Positions 16,109 to 24,359 of a stretch of 34,257 nt of DNA are shown here, piece by piece. Origin of the DNA: Clostridia bacterium (GTDB lineage: Bacteria; Bacillota; Clostridia; Peptostreptococcales; Acidaminobacteraceae); NCBI GenBank assembly GCA_016937975.1, contig JAFGVN010000084.1, positions 1 through 34,257 of the forward strand, given 5' to 3'. The number at the start of each line of letters is the position of its first letter. Position 1 is the stretch's first letter. The translations under genes and the position numbers were made by a program. The notes beneath the pieces are model-generated. The model saw only the letters and a list, made by a program, of their open reading frames with translations, was not told where the DNA came from and did no database searches.

Positions 16109-16795
16109 TTATTTTTCGTTATTTGAAATCACATCCTGAGAAGTAATCTCATCGTTGCTAAAACTATAAATAACATCATTAATTTCAATTTGCTCACTAT
16201 TTAACCATTTTATTTCCAAATCACGAATATGTGATCGGTCTACTTCTGATAGCATATGCTTGGTCAAAGGCAAATTTTTCTCATAGAATCGAATAACATA
16301 TGTACTGTCAGGTCCATTACTCGCAGTCTTATAATCCAAGATTTCTACCATATATTTACTGTCTTCAGCTGGATATTGCTTATATAATCTTAACTGATCT
16401 TCTTGGAAACCATAGAAAATCGCTGGAGATAAAGCAACGTTTACCATGGCATAAACAATTACGAAATAATAAACCACTTTTGACACTTTAACAAAAGATG
16501 TTCTTTCGTAACGATTGACAGCTGTCAATCCCATAAAACCCATTAAGACAATTAACAAAACATCAAAAGTTAAAAGGTAGATGACAGGCATTACGCACAA
16601 TATAATATTCTGCTGTTTTGTAGATAAGGACCAAAAGACTCTTAAAAAGCCAAAACATATTAATGCGGCAATTACATAATAATAATTAAAAATGTCAAAA
16701 TTTAACATTTGCGTATCGAATTGTTGCATGAATATCATAAATAATACCAGTATGCCAAAAACAGCTGACATGCCTATTTCGAGAATCTTTTTCAT
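16109..16795 (-). CDS. DUF5412-like membrane protein
   Basis: 228 residues when started at the ATG at 16795, which follows GGGGTGG; a TTG at 16807 is in frame but has no SD. Four membrane segments lie within about 5-125, then an extracytoplasmic beta domain. The end of that domain, IKWLNSEQIEINDVIYSF, has the pattern of the DUF5412 family of Firmicutes. Function unknown. The plan (membrane segments and a small exported domain) recalls the genes at 744-1929 but the sequences do not clearly match. Confidence 0.6.
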   Translation of the reverse strand: MKKILEIGMSAVFGILVLFMIFMQQFDTQMLNFDIFNYYYVIAALICFGFLRVFWSLSTKQQNIILCVMPVIYLLTFDVLLIVLMGFMGLTAVNRYERTSFVKVSKVVYYFVIVYAMVNVALSPAIFYGFQEDQLRLYKQYPAEDSKYMVEILDYKTASNGPDSTYVIRFYEKNLPLTKHMLSEVDRSHIRDLEIKWLNSEQIEINDVIYSFSNDEITSQDVISNNEK

Positions 16796-16978
16796 TTTCC
16801 ACCCCAAGTTTCTTAAATCAAGAATTTTTTGACAATTAAGCCAAACTTCTTTTCATAAATCTTCACCTATCTCTATTTTAATGGAAAGGTATGCAATCTG
16901 TCTTATATGTTACTAAAATGTTAATTTTCCTTATAAAAATACAATTGAAACAAGTAAACTATTAACAAAATGTAATAA

Positions 16979-17006
16979 AATAGATATCTCCAAAGAGATA
17001 CCTATT
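16979..17006 (-). terminator. Terminator of the WG-repeat lipoprotein gene
   Basis: On the minus strand AATAGGTATCTC pairs with GAGATATCTATT (12 bp, one G-U, TTTG loop), followed by TTATTAC. Confidence 0.7.
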
Positions 17007-17015
17007 TATGCGATG

Positions 17016-18752
17016 TTATTTAAAGAACGGTCCTTCATAATCAATACCTTCCAAATTGGTGATATCGAACTTAAAGGAAATAATACCTGCTGCATAAGGC
17101 GCAATTTCATATGGATTAAAATATATGTTTAATGTATTACCAGTCACTTTAAAATTATAAACCGGCATTGTAAAAAATTCGATTTTTTCTTCAAGTGACA
17201 TTTCATTTAAATCCACATAAAAATAAGGATCTTCATGCTCATAAGTTGCCAATAGCACTGGAATAATATCGTATGGATCCTCTACAAAGAGATCTTCCAA
17301 GGTCAGAAGCTTACCAGTTGTCAAATTATAGTGTTCTGTATCTTCTGCGTAATTTCCGTGAGCAGCACCAAAACCGTAACTAAAATATAAACCGTCTACA
17401 ATTGCAAGATTACCATCAATGATCAACTGAGCTTCTGTATCATTGGTTTCATAATAAATCTCTTCATTTAAGACATGATCTAAACTAAATTTGGAATGGA
17501 TTGCATAGTTGATTGCATCAGCAACATCTTGATCTATATAATGCAACTTAGGATAAGAAACCGTCGTTGTACCACGGCTTTCTACCACTTGAGTGATGTA
17601 ACCATTAGGAAACTTAGTAAGATAATCATCTAAAATCCATTGTTCTCCATGGAAATAGACATAGGTGTTCTTAAACTCACCCACAATGATCTCACCTACC
17701 GAATGGAAACTATAATCACCTGTTATGTTAATTTTAGGATGTATCCTTTGTTCTTTTTCTGTGATAAAGTAATAATCTGAACCATCAAAAACATAAAGCA
17801 AATCATCTTCAATACATTCAAGGCTGTAATATTTCTCATCTGTTAACTTTTCTGTACCCTTGTATATACCTTGTTTATAAGCATGCTGTGCATAGGGTAA
17901 GATATACATGTCATCTTCCGAGAAAGAAGAGGTTTTACTGTAGGCATAATAGCCCTGTCCAAGGTATTTCAAACTGGCATGGTTCATAGGAAGTACCAAC
18001 TGACCATGACTATCCATTAAGGCATATTCAAAGATATACAAGTAATCATATTCACCTGTCATTTGATTGCCAACTATAGCATACCCATTTTCAAAAGGTT
18101 CAGCATAATCGTATGCATCTCCAATTTTTACATCATCCTTTGTATAATAGTATTTATTGCTGATTTCATCATAGTTTAATTGGATATCCTGCCCATAATT
18201 CTTCATGGTTAACTCGTTGACAGTATAGTCCTCAGAAGAACCTAAATCAATCAGCTGGTCTGTTTTTTCATCTAATACCCTTATGGTTTCTCCTTGAACA
18301 AAGTAATGGTTGTAGTAGACAGAACCATTATACAAATTCTCGAAATTACCTATAATCTTATCTTGACGAATGAGATCAACTGAATCTCCTTTGGAAGCAA
18401 TAAAGTAGTTCTTATAAGTTGTAATGAGATCATATACACCGAAATCTACAACTATATCTCCATTACTTTTAATCATGGCATATCTACCATTTCTGATAAC
18501 AACGGCTAAATCATCTTCATTAAAAGGATATACTTTATCATAAACAGGCTCCAAAATAAAATCATCCATATGATTTACATCAGAAAAACCCCAAAAGTAT
18601 GAGAAGTCTTCTACAATATAATTCGGTATTAAAATGAACTCCTCAATAATTTCTTCTTCAATGTCTTCAACAGGTTTTTCATTCGTTACAGGTGTTTCTT
18701 TACACCCCACTAATATAAGAACCATTAAACACATTAACATCCATCTTTTCAT
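17016..18752 (-). CDS. WG-repeat lipoprotein with RsiV/PdaC-type C-terminal domains
   Basis: 578 residues from the ATG at 18752 (SD AGAGGTG); a GTG at 18761 overlaps the SD and is unlikely. The lipobox is ILVGC. The N-terminal about 350 residues carry degenerate WG (KWG)-type repeats: EPVYDKVYPFNEDDLAVV, then DYAEPFENGYAIVG and NHASLKYLGQGYYAYS. The C-terminal third (YPKLHYIDQDVADAINYAI, later FSYGFGAAHGNYAEDTEHYN in two parts) matches the DUF4163/DUF3298 pair found in RsiV and PdaC, which binds lysozyme or peptidoglycan in known cases. A surface sensor or wall-binding role is plausible. It has a good promoter of its own and a terminator. Confidence 0.75.
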   Translation of the reverse strand: MKRWMLMCLMVLILVGCKETPVTNEKPVEDIEEEIIEEFILIPNYIVEDFSYFWGFSDVNHMDDFILEPVYDKVYPFNEDDLAVVIRNGRYAMIKSNGDIVVDFGVYDLITTYKNYFIASKGDSVDLIRQDKIIGNFENLYNGSVYYNHYFVQGETIRVLDEKTDQLIDLGSSEDYTVNELTMKNYGQDIQLNYDEISNKYYYTKDDVKIGDAYDYAEPFENGYAIVGNQMTGEYDYLYIFEYALMDSHGQLVLPMNHASLKYLGQGYYAYSKTSSFSEDDMYILPYAQHAYKQGIYKGTEKLTDEKYYSLECIEDDLLYVFDGSDYYFITEKEQRIHPKINITGDYSFHSVGEIIVGEFKNTYVYFHGEQWILDDYLTKFPNGYITQVVESRGTTTVSYPKLHYIDQDVADAINYAIHSKFSLDHVLNEEIYYETNDTEAQLIIDGNLAIVDGLYFSYGFGAAHGNYAEDTEHYNLTTGKLLTLEDLFVEDPYDIIPVLLATYEHEDPYFYVDLNEMSLEEKIEFFTMPVYNFKVTGNTLNIYFNPYEIAPYAAGIISFKFDITNLEGIDYEGPFFK

Positions 18753-18770
18753 ATCTCTCACCTCTAATCT

Positions 18771-18799
18771 ATTGTAGGTGTTTTTTGAATATCTGTAAA
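18771..18799 (-). promoter_or_regulatory. Promoter of the WG-repeat lipoprotein gene
   Basis: Minus-strand -35 TTTACA (18794-18799), 17-bp spacer, -10 TACAAT (18771-18776). Confidence 0.6.
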
Positions 18800-18832
18800 C
18801 TCATAGATTACCAAGTTAAGAAAAATATAAGA

Positions 18833-19786
18833 TTATAAGTACTTTTCAGAGAAATTTACCTTCACTTGAATAATTGCTTCCAGATCCATAACATATTGTA
18901 TCAAAAATGCCTTCTGCATCATTTCAAATTCATCTTTTGGCAAATCCATTTGACTTAAATCCTTCTTCAGTCGCTTTACAGCTTTTAAAAGTTCTTGACC
19001 CCCATTATTCATGTCAAATAATAAAGCCAACTCTTCTGTTAAAACAGAAATCATTCTAGCCTCATTGAGATTTAAAATAATATTATGAATATGTTCTTCC
19101 ATATAAGCCAACCGATTAATTTGTACTCTACGCATTTCAAAATAGGCCAGATAAAAATCATCTTTCTTCAAATAATTATTGTTCATATGTTCAACAGCCA
19201 CATCAAAACCTTTTCTGAGGGTATCTTTTATATGCTCCAAAGAATGTACTTCATGATCTATAAAACACATGTTTCTTATTAAGTAGGCTTGATTTAAAAT
19301 ATATAGCCTCATTTGTTCTTCAAGGGATTGTATGAGCTCCTGTAACATAGGGACTTTATTGGGCATATGACTGTTGACAACCAATGCCACCAACGCACCA
19401 ATCACGACTAAAGTATATTCGTTAAAAATATGAGCCCATGAAATAACATGATAAGTCATTAAATGCGAGGACAAAACGACATGCACAGCCATTCCTTCTC
19501 TAGCATTGAGTTTAAAAGCTATTGGAATAAAAATTACCACTAAAAGTATAAGTACCCAATGATGAAAACCAAAAGTTCTAAAGATAACCAACGCTAAAAT
19601 CAACCCAAAAGCAGATGCATATAATCTTTTCCATGCAACTTTTGCAGAAGCCTTTTTTGTGTCCAACATATTCAGCATAGTTATGACACCTGCTGAAATC
19701 GGGAAGTCTAAATTTAACCAAATAGCAATATTCACTGAAATTATAAAACCTAAAGCCAGTTTAAAGCTTCTATATAATCGCATCAT
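18833..19786 (-). CDS. Aromatic acid exporter (ArAE/FUSC) family protein
   Basis: 317 residues. The N-terminal half has four to six membrane segments (about 5-150, including VNIAIWLNLDFPISAGVITM and EGMAVHVVLSSHLM). The C-terminal half is a long helical cytoplasmic domain beginning MLQELIQSLEEQMRLYILNQ. This is the YqjA/YgaE-like (DUF939) plan of the Firmicutes, about half of a full-length AaeB or FUSC exporter, so it probably works as an oligomer. Substrate unknown. SD AGGTGGTG; two ATG codons in tandem. Its own promoter has near-consensus boxes. Confidence 0.8.
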   Translation of the reverse strand: MMRLYRSFKLALGFIISVNIAIWLNLDFPISAGVITMLNMLDTKKASAKVAWKRLYASAFGLILALVIFRTFGFHHWVLILLVVIFIPIAFKLNAREGMAVHVVLSSHLMTYHVISWAHIFNEYTLVVIGALVALVVNSHMPNKVPMLQELIQSLEEQMRLYILNQAYLIRNMCFIDHEVHSLEHIKDTLRKGFDVAVEHMNNNYLKKDDFYLAYFEMRRVQINRLAYMEEHIHNIILNLNEARMISVLTEELALLFDMNNGGQELLKAVKRLKKDLSQMDLPKDEFEMMQKAFLIQYVMDLEAIIQVKVNFSEKYL

Positions 19787-19802
19787 TCACCACCTTTTGG
19801 TC

Positions 19803-19831
19803 ATTATACCTTAATTGAGAATGGTTTTCAA
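19803..19831 (-). promoter_or_regulatory. Promoter of the ArAE-like gene
   Basis: Minus-strand -35 TTGAAA (19826-19831), 17-bp spacer, -10 TATAAT (19803-19808); near consensus. Confidence 0.65.
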
Positions 19832-19836
19832 TAAAC

Positions 19837-20262
19837 TCATTTCATTTCTGCAAACCGATCTAAAACAACATCCCATGCTTCATCGAAATAATCATATACT
19901 TTATCCCATGATTCATCACTTGGCCATCCCCCATGTGTTAATCTAATGTGTTCATCTTCAAATTCCAATACGACAAAAGTATGGCTCTCACTATTACGAA
20001 TTTCAGGAAAACTTGGTGGTGCATTCCAGGTGAAAGAAAGTAAGCGATTAGGGATGAAAGCTAAGACTTGGCAGCCTTCTGAACCTCGACTACCCAAAGG
20101 TGCTTCTAAAAAATAAATTTCATAAGGACCAAATAATCTTATATCAATATGATGTTCTCTTCCAAAAAAATGCTTTAACTTCTCTGGTGTTGTAAAGCAA
20201 TGATATGCTTCTGCTCTTGTCATACTATGTATTCTTGTTTTAATGATTTGTTTTATATTCAT
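19837..20262 (-). CDS. SRPBCC (AHSA1-like) domain protein
   Basis: 141 residues from the second ATG (20262), which has the better distance to AGGAGG; the first ATG at 20268 is only 2 bases from it. The N-terminus HSMTRAEAYHCFTTPEKLKHFF, the turn RLLSFTWNAPPSFPE and the end DEAWDVVLDRFAEM follow the START/Bet v1-like AHSA1 pattern with a hydrophobic cavity. Ligand unknown. Single-domain cytosolic protein. Confidence 0.8.
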   Translation of the reverse strand: MNIKQIIKTRIHSMTRAEAYHCFTTPEKLKHFFGREHHIDIRLFGPYEIYFLEAPLGSRGSEGCQVLAFIPNRLLSFTWNAPPSFPEIRNSESHTFVVLEFEDEHIRLTHGGWPSDESWDKVYDYFDEAWDVVLDRFAEMK

Positions 20263-20391
20263 AACCATTACCTCCTATCCTATTCATACCGATATGGCTC
20301 ACAATAAAACATTTGACTGTAAAAAAACTAGTAAAGTCAATTTATTACTCCCATTGATTCAAATTAAAAAATAGTTGTTTTAGGTTATAAC

Positions 20392-20416
20392 AAAAAAAAT
20401 CAGCTTATTGCTGATT
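20392..20416 (-). terminator. Terminator containing the stop codon of 20405-20998
   Basis: AATCAGC pairs with GCTGATT (7 bp, 5-nt loop) followed by a run of T on the minus strand. The TAA of the lipoprotein gene forms part of the loop. Confidence 0.75.
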
Positions 20417-20998
20417 CTCTTCTTCATAGGGTTCTAAAACCATCGTTGCTTCAATTTTCTTTACATTTTCATAATCAATATCATCAACGAAATCTTCTGC
20501 TGTTAATAAAAGTTTCAAAATCATCTTACCATCTTCAAATGAGACTTGATTATAAAAGCCATTACTTTCATAAGCATCAAAATATTCTTTGTTTGATTTT
20601 TCTTCATCTAATTTATAGAAAACTTCATTTTCTCCGTATTCAACGATATAAGATGTTTTTTCACTTTTCAAGTAATTCTCAATATCACAAGAACTTGATG
20701 CAAAAGTTTGTGTATAAATACTAGGAGCATTGATTTTTTCAAAATCTAATGCAAATTCATCTTCTGCATTATAGCGAATATATCGGGTATGCAGTTGGCT
20801 TGGTAATTCGAAAGTATCTTTGAACTCTACATAATTGTTTTCATCTGTGTCAAATTCAATGGTCATGTGACGTTCAGTAAGTAACCATGTACCTGACATA
20901 TCTGCTTCCAAACCTGTAGCTTTTTCTTCCTTGCAGCCCACTAAAAAGAATATTAAAACCAATAAAATAACCCCTAATTTTTTCATTGTCTTCCCCAT
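20405..20998 (-). CDS. Small lipoprotein of unknown function
   Basis: 197 residues from the first ATG; a second ATG (20986, SD GGGGA inside the first codons) would give 193 and is equally likely. Signal and lipobox FLVGC, followed by KEEKATG. The mature part is acidic, with a lipocalin-like start (MSGTWLLTERHMTIEF) and alternating beta stretches; I do not recognise a family. It starts 4 bases after the stop of the DEAD-box helicase gene and shares its transcript. Confidence 0.6.
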   Translation of the reverse strand: MGKTMKKLGVILLVLIFFLVGCKEEKATGLEADMSGTWLLTERHMTIEFDTDENNYVEFKDTFELPSQLHTRYIRYNAEDEFALDFEKINAPSIYTQTFASSSCDIENYLKSEKTSYIVEYGENEVFYKLDEEKSNKEYFDAYESNGFYNQVSFEDGKMILKLLLTAEDFVDDIDYENVKKIEATMVLEPYEEENQQ

Positions 20999-21002
20999 TT
21001 CT

Positions 21003-22511
21003 CTATTTCTTTTCCTTTTTGAACAAAGCCTTTAAACTAAACTTTTTCTTTTGTGTTTCCTGTGGTATTTCTGTTTTATGCACAACAGGTTCAGAATTTA
21101 CTATTTGAGGTTTCTGCTCATGTTGTTTTTCTTGAACTGTATGTCCCTGCTTCTTGTTTTGATCCGCTGGATGACTTGGTTTATGTTTTGAAGCACTTGG
21201 ATTTGTATGGTGTTTCTTTTGTTGATCCTCACGAGTATGATTTTTCTGAGGATGTGTCTTTTGATGTGACGATCTTGAAGAAGTCGGTTTTTTTGTATTT
21301 TTAGGCACTGAAGTCTTTTTGTGTAGCTCTCTCTTTCGAAGACGTTCTTCCCTTTTCTTCTCCCAATAATCGCTCATCTCACTTTGTCTTTTCTCAACTT
21401 CTTCATCAGTTGGCAAATCATATTCATCGATTCTCGCACCTGCATGCTCTTCTATTTCATAGAAGGTATACAAATCATTACCTGTTACCAGGGTTATGGC
21501 TTGACCGTTTTGTCCTGCTCTGCCGGTTCTTCCAACTCTATGAATATAATTGTCTTTATCTTGTGGAACATCATAATTAATAACCAATTCAAGGTCATCA
21601 ATATGAATCCCTCTAGCAGCGACATCTGTAGCCACCATAATTTGAATTTCACCTTTTTTAAACTCTTCAATCGTACGCATTCTTTTACTTTGAGTATTGG
21701 CACCATGAATCGCTTCAGATAAGAACCCTCTTCTCACTAAGTAATCATTTACCTTGTCCACTTCAGTACGCATATTACAAAAGACCATACATGATTTTGG
21801 CTGATAAACGGTAAGTATTCTTTTAAGTTGAGTTCTTTTTTCATTATTTTCTACTCTGTAATAACCTTGTTTGATGGCATCAACGGTTTTCGTATCCGAA
21901 TCCAAGGCGATGGTTTCAGGATTATTCATATAAGAACGACTCATTCTTTGAATCGCATCTGGCATTGTAGCAGAAAATAATAAAGTGTTTCTTGTAACTG
22001 GTAACTTTTTAATAATTTTAATCATCTGTTCAATGAAACCCATATCCAACATACGATCAGCTTCATCAAGAACCAAATATTTAATGTCACTTGTTTTTAA
22101 GTGTCCAGACTCCATATGATGTAAAACTCGACCAGGAGTTCCTACGATAATTTGTCTGCCTTTTTTTAATTGTTCAATTTCAGTGTTCAAGCTATGTTGT
22201 CCATAAACGACTGTGGATTGAATATTTGTAAATTGAGCTAAAGCTTTTAATTCCTTTTCCACTTGAACAGCCAATTCACGGGTTGGTGTCAGAATAAGGG
22301 CTTGTGGTTTTTTTCCTATATCAACACCTTGTATAATCGGCATGGAAAAGGCTCCTGTTTTACCACTCCCTGTTTTGGCCATTACAATTAAATCCTGATG
22401 ATTCAAAATTTTTGGAATCGCTTGTAATTGCACGGTTGTAGGTTCCGTAAAACCCAATGTATCTATTGCTTTTAAAATGTTTTCATGTAAATTTAATGCA
22501 TTAAATGTCAT
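21003..22511 (-). CDS. DEAD-box RNA helicase with basic C-terminal tail
   Basis: 502 residues. All motifs are present: Q motif (FTEPTTVQLQAIP), AKTGSGKT (Walker A), PTRELAVQ, GTPGR, VLDEADRMLDMGF (DEAD), FSATMP, VFCNMRTEVDK, ATDVAARGIHIDDLELVIN (in part) and HRVGRTGRAG. After residue about 380 comes a low-complexity tail full of Lys, Arg, His, Pro and Gln. It has no DbpA-type RNA-binding domain, so RNA is probably held by this disordered basic tail, as in CshA/RhlE-like helicases. Role: RNA unwinding in ribosome assembly, decay or cold response. SD AAGGAG; extended -10 promoter in the 45-base gap in front. Confidence 0.93.
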   Translation of the reverse strand: MTFNALNLHENILKAIDTLGFTEPTTVQLQAIPKILNHQDLIVMAKTGSGKTGAFSMPIIQGVDIGKKPQALILTPTRELAVQVEKELKALAQFTNIQSTVVYGQHSLNTEIEQLKKGRQIIVGTPGRVLHHMESGHLKTSDIKYLVLDEADRMLDMGFIEQMIKIIKKLPVTRNTLLFSATMPDAIQRMSRSYMNNPETIALDSDTKTVDAIKQGYYRVENNEKRTQLKRILTVYQPKSCMVFCNMRTEVDKVNDYLVRRGFLSEAIHGANTQSKRMRTIEEFKKGEIQIMVATDVAARGIHIDDLELVINYDVPQDKDNYIHRVGRTGRAGQNGQAITLVTGNDLYTFYEIEEHAGARIDEYDLPTDEEVEKRQSEMSDYWEKKREERLRKRELHKKTSVPKNTKKPTSSRSSHQKTHPQKNHTREDQQKKHHTNPSASKHKPSHPADQNKKQGHTVQEKQHEQKPQIVNSEPVVHKTEIPQETQKKKFSLKALFKKEKK

Positions 22512-22536
22512 AATACTCCTTTTCAGTCACTTCTCC

Positions 22537-22545
22537 ATTATAGCA
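22537..22545 (-). promoter_or_regulatory. Extended -10 of the helicase operon
   Basis: TGCTATAAT on the minus strand; weak -35 TTTATT 17 bases upstream. Confidence 0.5.
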
Positions 22546-22556
22546 TCAGAAACGAA

Positions 22557-23540
22557 TTAAATAAATTTGTTTTCATAATTTTCAAGAAGAAGGACAGACT
22601 GGCTATTATAAACCACTAATTTATGATGTTTTAAAATATCTAATCCGAAAACACCATCTAAGGTTAAATCGTTTACAAAAGCTGTGAATCCCGTAGAAAT
22701 TCTTCTATACCTAATATCATGTTTACCGAGTTTTAAATGAAAGGGACCAACAATATTTTGTGTTGCTTTAACAGGTCCATGTATGCCTCTGATATACTTT
22801 GTTTTTTCTCGTTTAAAATGCCATGCTCTTGAAGCACAGTAATTTTTACTCATCCAAGATTTTTTTGAGCCTAGGTCTAATCCAAACTTCAGAAGTCTTT
22901 GATTTTCATCTATTACAAAAACAATTGGAAATTCACTTTTTACCATGTTCCTATGTGATGTTTTTCCTTTTGTGATCAACATGAGTTGCCTATTCAAATC
23001 AATTTCAAAATCCAAATAAGACAGTAAATCCCATCCCAAAACACCATCAACGTTTAAAACATTGATCCCAAACATTTTTATTTTCAACTCATCTTGTAAC
23101 ACCAGCATGGGTATATTCTTAAATTGAGTGCCTTGTAAATCCAGCATATCCAATAAGCAAAGCTTCATGATTTTCTTATAGCCAGCAGCGTCACCTACTG
23201 GTATTTGATCACTTAAAATCATAATATGCAAATCATCTACAAGTTCTTGAGTGATACATGACATTTCTGCACCTGTATCTATTAAAAATTTGTAAGTCTT
23301 GCCCTTCATGTCTACCTGCAATGTCAACAAACCAATTTTTGTTTGCTCCAAAGCAATCACATAGGCATTTTCTTTTTTTACGACCTCTAACTTTGGATAG
23401 GACGCCATAAGAGCCATGATGTGTTTTGAAACGTCATTTTGATTTTCATTTTCCAGAATAACCTGATTATAATTTTTCAAAAAATCATGATGGGACTTAA
23501 CATCAGACCATTCTTTTTCTTTTATTTTAACATTCTTCAT
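22557..23540 (-). CDS. Two-lobed retropepsin-like aspartic protease homologue
   Basis: 327 residues, no signal peptide or membrane anchor. Two similar halves are visible. Lobe 1 has FLIDTGAEMSCIT (D88-T-G) and VDGVLGWDLLSY (164-175). Lobe 2 has FGLDLGSKKSWMS (D222-L-G) and LDGVFGLDILKH (294-305). The D-T-G/A and hydrophobic-hydrophobic-G-x-D marks are those of clan AA. Retropepsins normally dimerise; this chain carries both halves like pepsin, but with DLG in lobe 2, so activity is uncertain. The N-terminal 60 residues are helical and charged. SD GGTGAT; extended -10 (TGATACAAT) just upstream. Confidence 0.7.
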   Translation of the reverse strand: MKNVKIKEKEWSDVKSHHDFLKNYNQVILENENQNDVSKHIMALMASYPKLEVVKKENAYVIALEQTKIGLLTLQVDMKGKTYKFLIDTGAEMSCITQELVDDLHIMILSDQIPVGDAAGYKKIMKLCLLDMLDLQGTQFKNIPMLVLQDELKIKMFGINVLNVDGVLGWDLLSYLDFEIDLNRQLMLITKGKTSHRNMVKSEFPIVFVIDENQRLLKFGLDLGSKKSWMSKNYCASRAWHFKREKTKYIRGIHGPVKATQNIVGPFHLKLGKHDIRYRRISTGFTAFVNDLTLDGVFGLDILKHHKLVVYNSQSVLLLENYENKFI

Positions 23541-23915
23541 TTAATCACCGCTTCTATTGTATCATAGAAAAGAACATCGCGCTTCAAAATCAAATACTTT
23601 TCAAGGAAAATAGTTGCGCACGCAATTAATTTTTGTTACAATACTTGCGAACGCAACTAAATGGAGCACTTGGGACTCACATATAGTATAAGTTGGGCGA
23701 AAGAAGTTAGGGACAAGATCCTGGTAGTAAGAGGTTGTTCTGCTAGATTCGAGTGAGTTGGTTACAGTCTATAAAATGATACTACTGTTATTTGTTGTGA
23801 GGAAAAATAGGTTTAAAGGTATATTTACTATACAAAGATTTAAATCTATAAGAATTGTATCAAAGAAAGGATATGTCAAAGTATTGCAATATCTTACTTG
23901 ACATAAAGAGGATTT
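23541..23915 (+). promoter_or_regulatory. marR promoter, twin operators and long leader
   Basis: This 375-base gap has no accepted gene. The plus-strand promoter is TTGCGC (23614-23619), 17 bp, TACAAT (23637-23642). Two near-identical palindromes, TTGCGCACGCAA (23614-23625) and TTGCGAACGCAA (23645-23656), cover the -35 and +1; their centres are 31 bp (three helical turns) apart, the layout of MarR autoregulation. The transcript would carry a leader of about 265 bases, with a possible long-range pairing (GGTAGTA 23723-23729 with TACTACT 23780-23786) and the start-codon switch listed separately. Confidence 0.7.
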
Positions 23916-23920
23916 ATGTC
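23872..23920 (+). promoter_or_regulatory. Candidate RNA switch at the marR start codon
   Basis: Segment 1 TATGTCAA (23872-23879) can pair with segment 2 TTGACATA (23898-23905), 8 bp. Segment 2, shifted two bases (GACATAAA, 23900-23907), can instead pair with segment 3 TTTATGTC (23913-23920), 8 bp perfect. That places the SD core GAGGA in a 5-base loop and the AUG (23916-23918) inside the stem. The two hairpins exclude each other. The palindromes could also be DNA sites; no folding was run. Confidence 0.5.
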
Positions 23921-24359
23921 TTACAAATTGGGAAAAGAAATTTCAACGTTATTTCGACATCAAACCATGGTCATCAACGATCTCATTGAGGATTTAAACA
24001 TATCAAGTGGTCAATACTTGTTTTTAATTCATGTGCATCAAAATCCCGGCATTGCACAAAAAACCCTTTCAAACCTTTTGAACATTGATCGTGCAAATAC
24101 CAATCGTGCTTTAAAATACCTTGAGTCCATAGGGTATATTCAAATAACTTCCGATGAAAAAGATCGTCGAGTAAGAAGAAGTGAGACAACTGATTTGGGT
24201 AAGGAAAAGGCACTACTGCTTAAGGATCGATTGGCAAAGATTACTGAGATTCTAAGTGAAGGATTCACCAAAGAGGAAATTAGCATTATTGGAAATTTGC
24301 TCCAAAGAATGGATCAAAACGTTATTAACTATTTAAAAGAAGGCAGGCAACATGAGTAA
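23916..24359 (+). CDS. MarR-family transcriptional regulator
   Basis: 147 residues, the usual MarR length. Dimerising N-terminal helices lead into the winged helix: GIAQKTLSNLLNIDRANTNR (recognition helix in RANTNRALKYLE), then the wing SDEKDRRVRRSETTDLG with the D-x-R-x-R mark of MarR. It overlaps the start of the MATE gene by 8 bases, so it almost surely controls that pump and itself through the two TTGCG-NN-CGCAA sites upstream. The SD AGAGGA lies in the loop of a possible sequestering hairpin. Confidence 0.93.
   Translation: MSYKLGKEISTLFRHQTMVINDLIEDLNISSGQYLFLIHVHQNPGIAQKTLSNLLNIDRANTNRALKYLESIGYIQITSDEKDRRVRRSETTDLGKEKALLLKDRLAKITEILSEGFTKEEISIIGNLLQRMDQNVINYLKEGRQHE

Noticed and set aside
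16808-16860. Tiny 6-codon frame (MKRSLA) with an SD upstream of the DUF5412-like gene
   Set aside because: Too short to judge. The small TTCTT/AAGAA hairpin after it has no regulatory partner that I can see.
23661-23756. 31-codon frame at the start of the marR leader
   Set aside because: No SD before the ATG, the ATG lies only about 12 bases after the predicted +1, and the peptide has no leader-peptide features.
23873-23989. 38-codon frame starting in switch segment 1 and overlapping marR out of frame
   Set aside because: AGGA is only about one base from the ATG, too close for normal initiation; kept only as a thought for the switch model.
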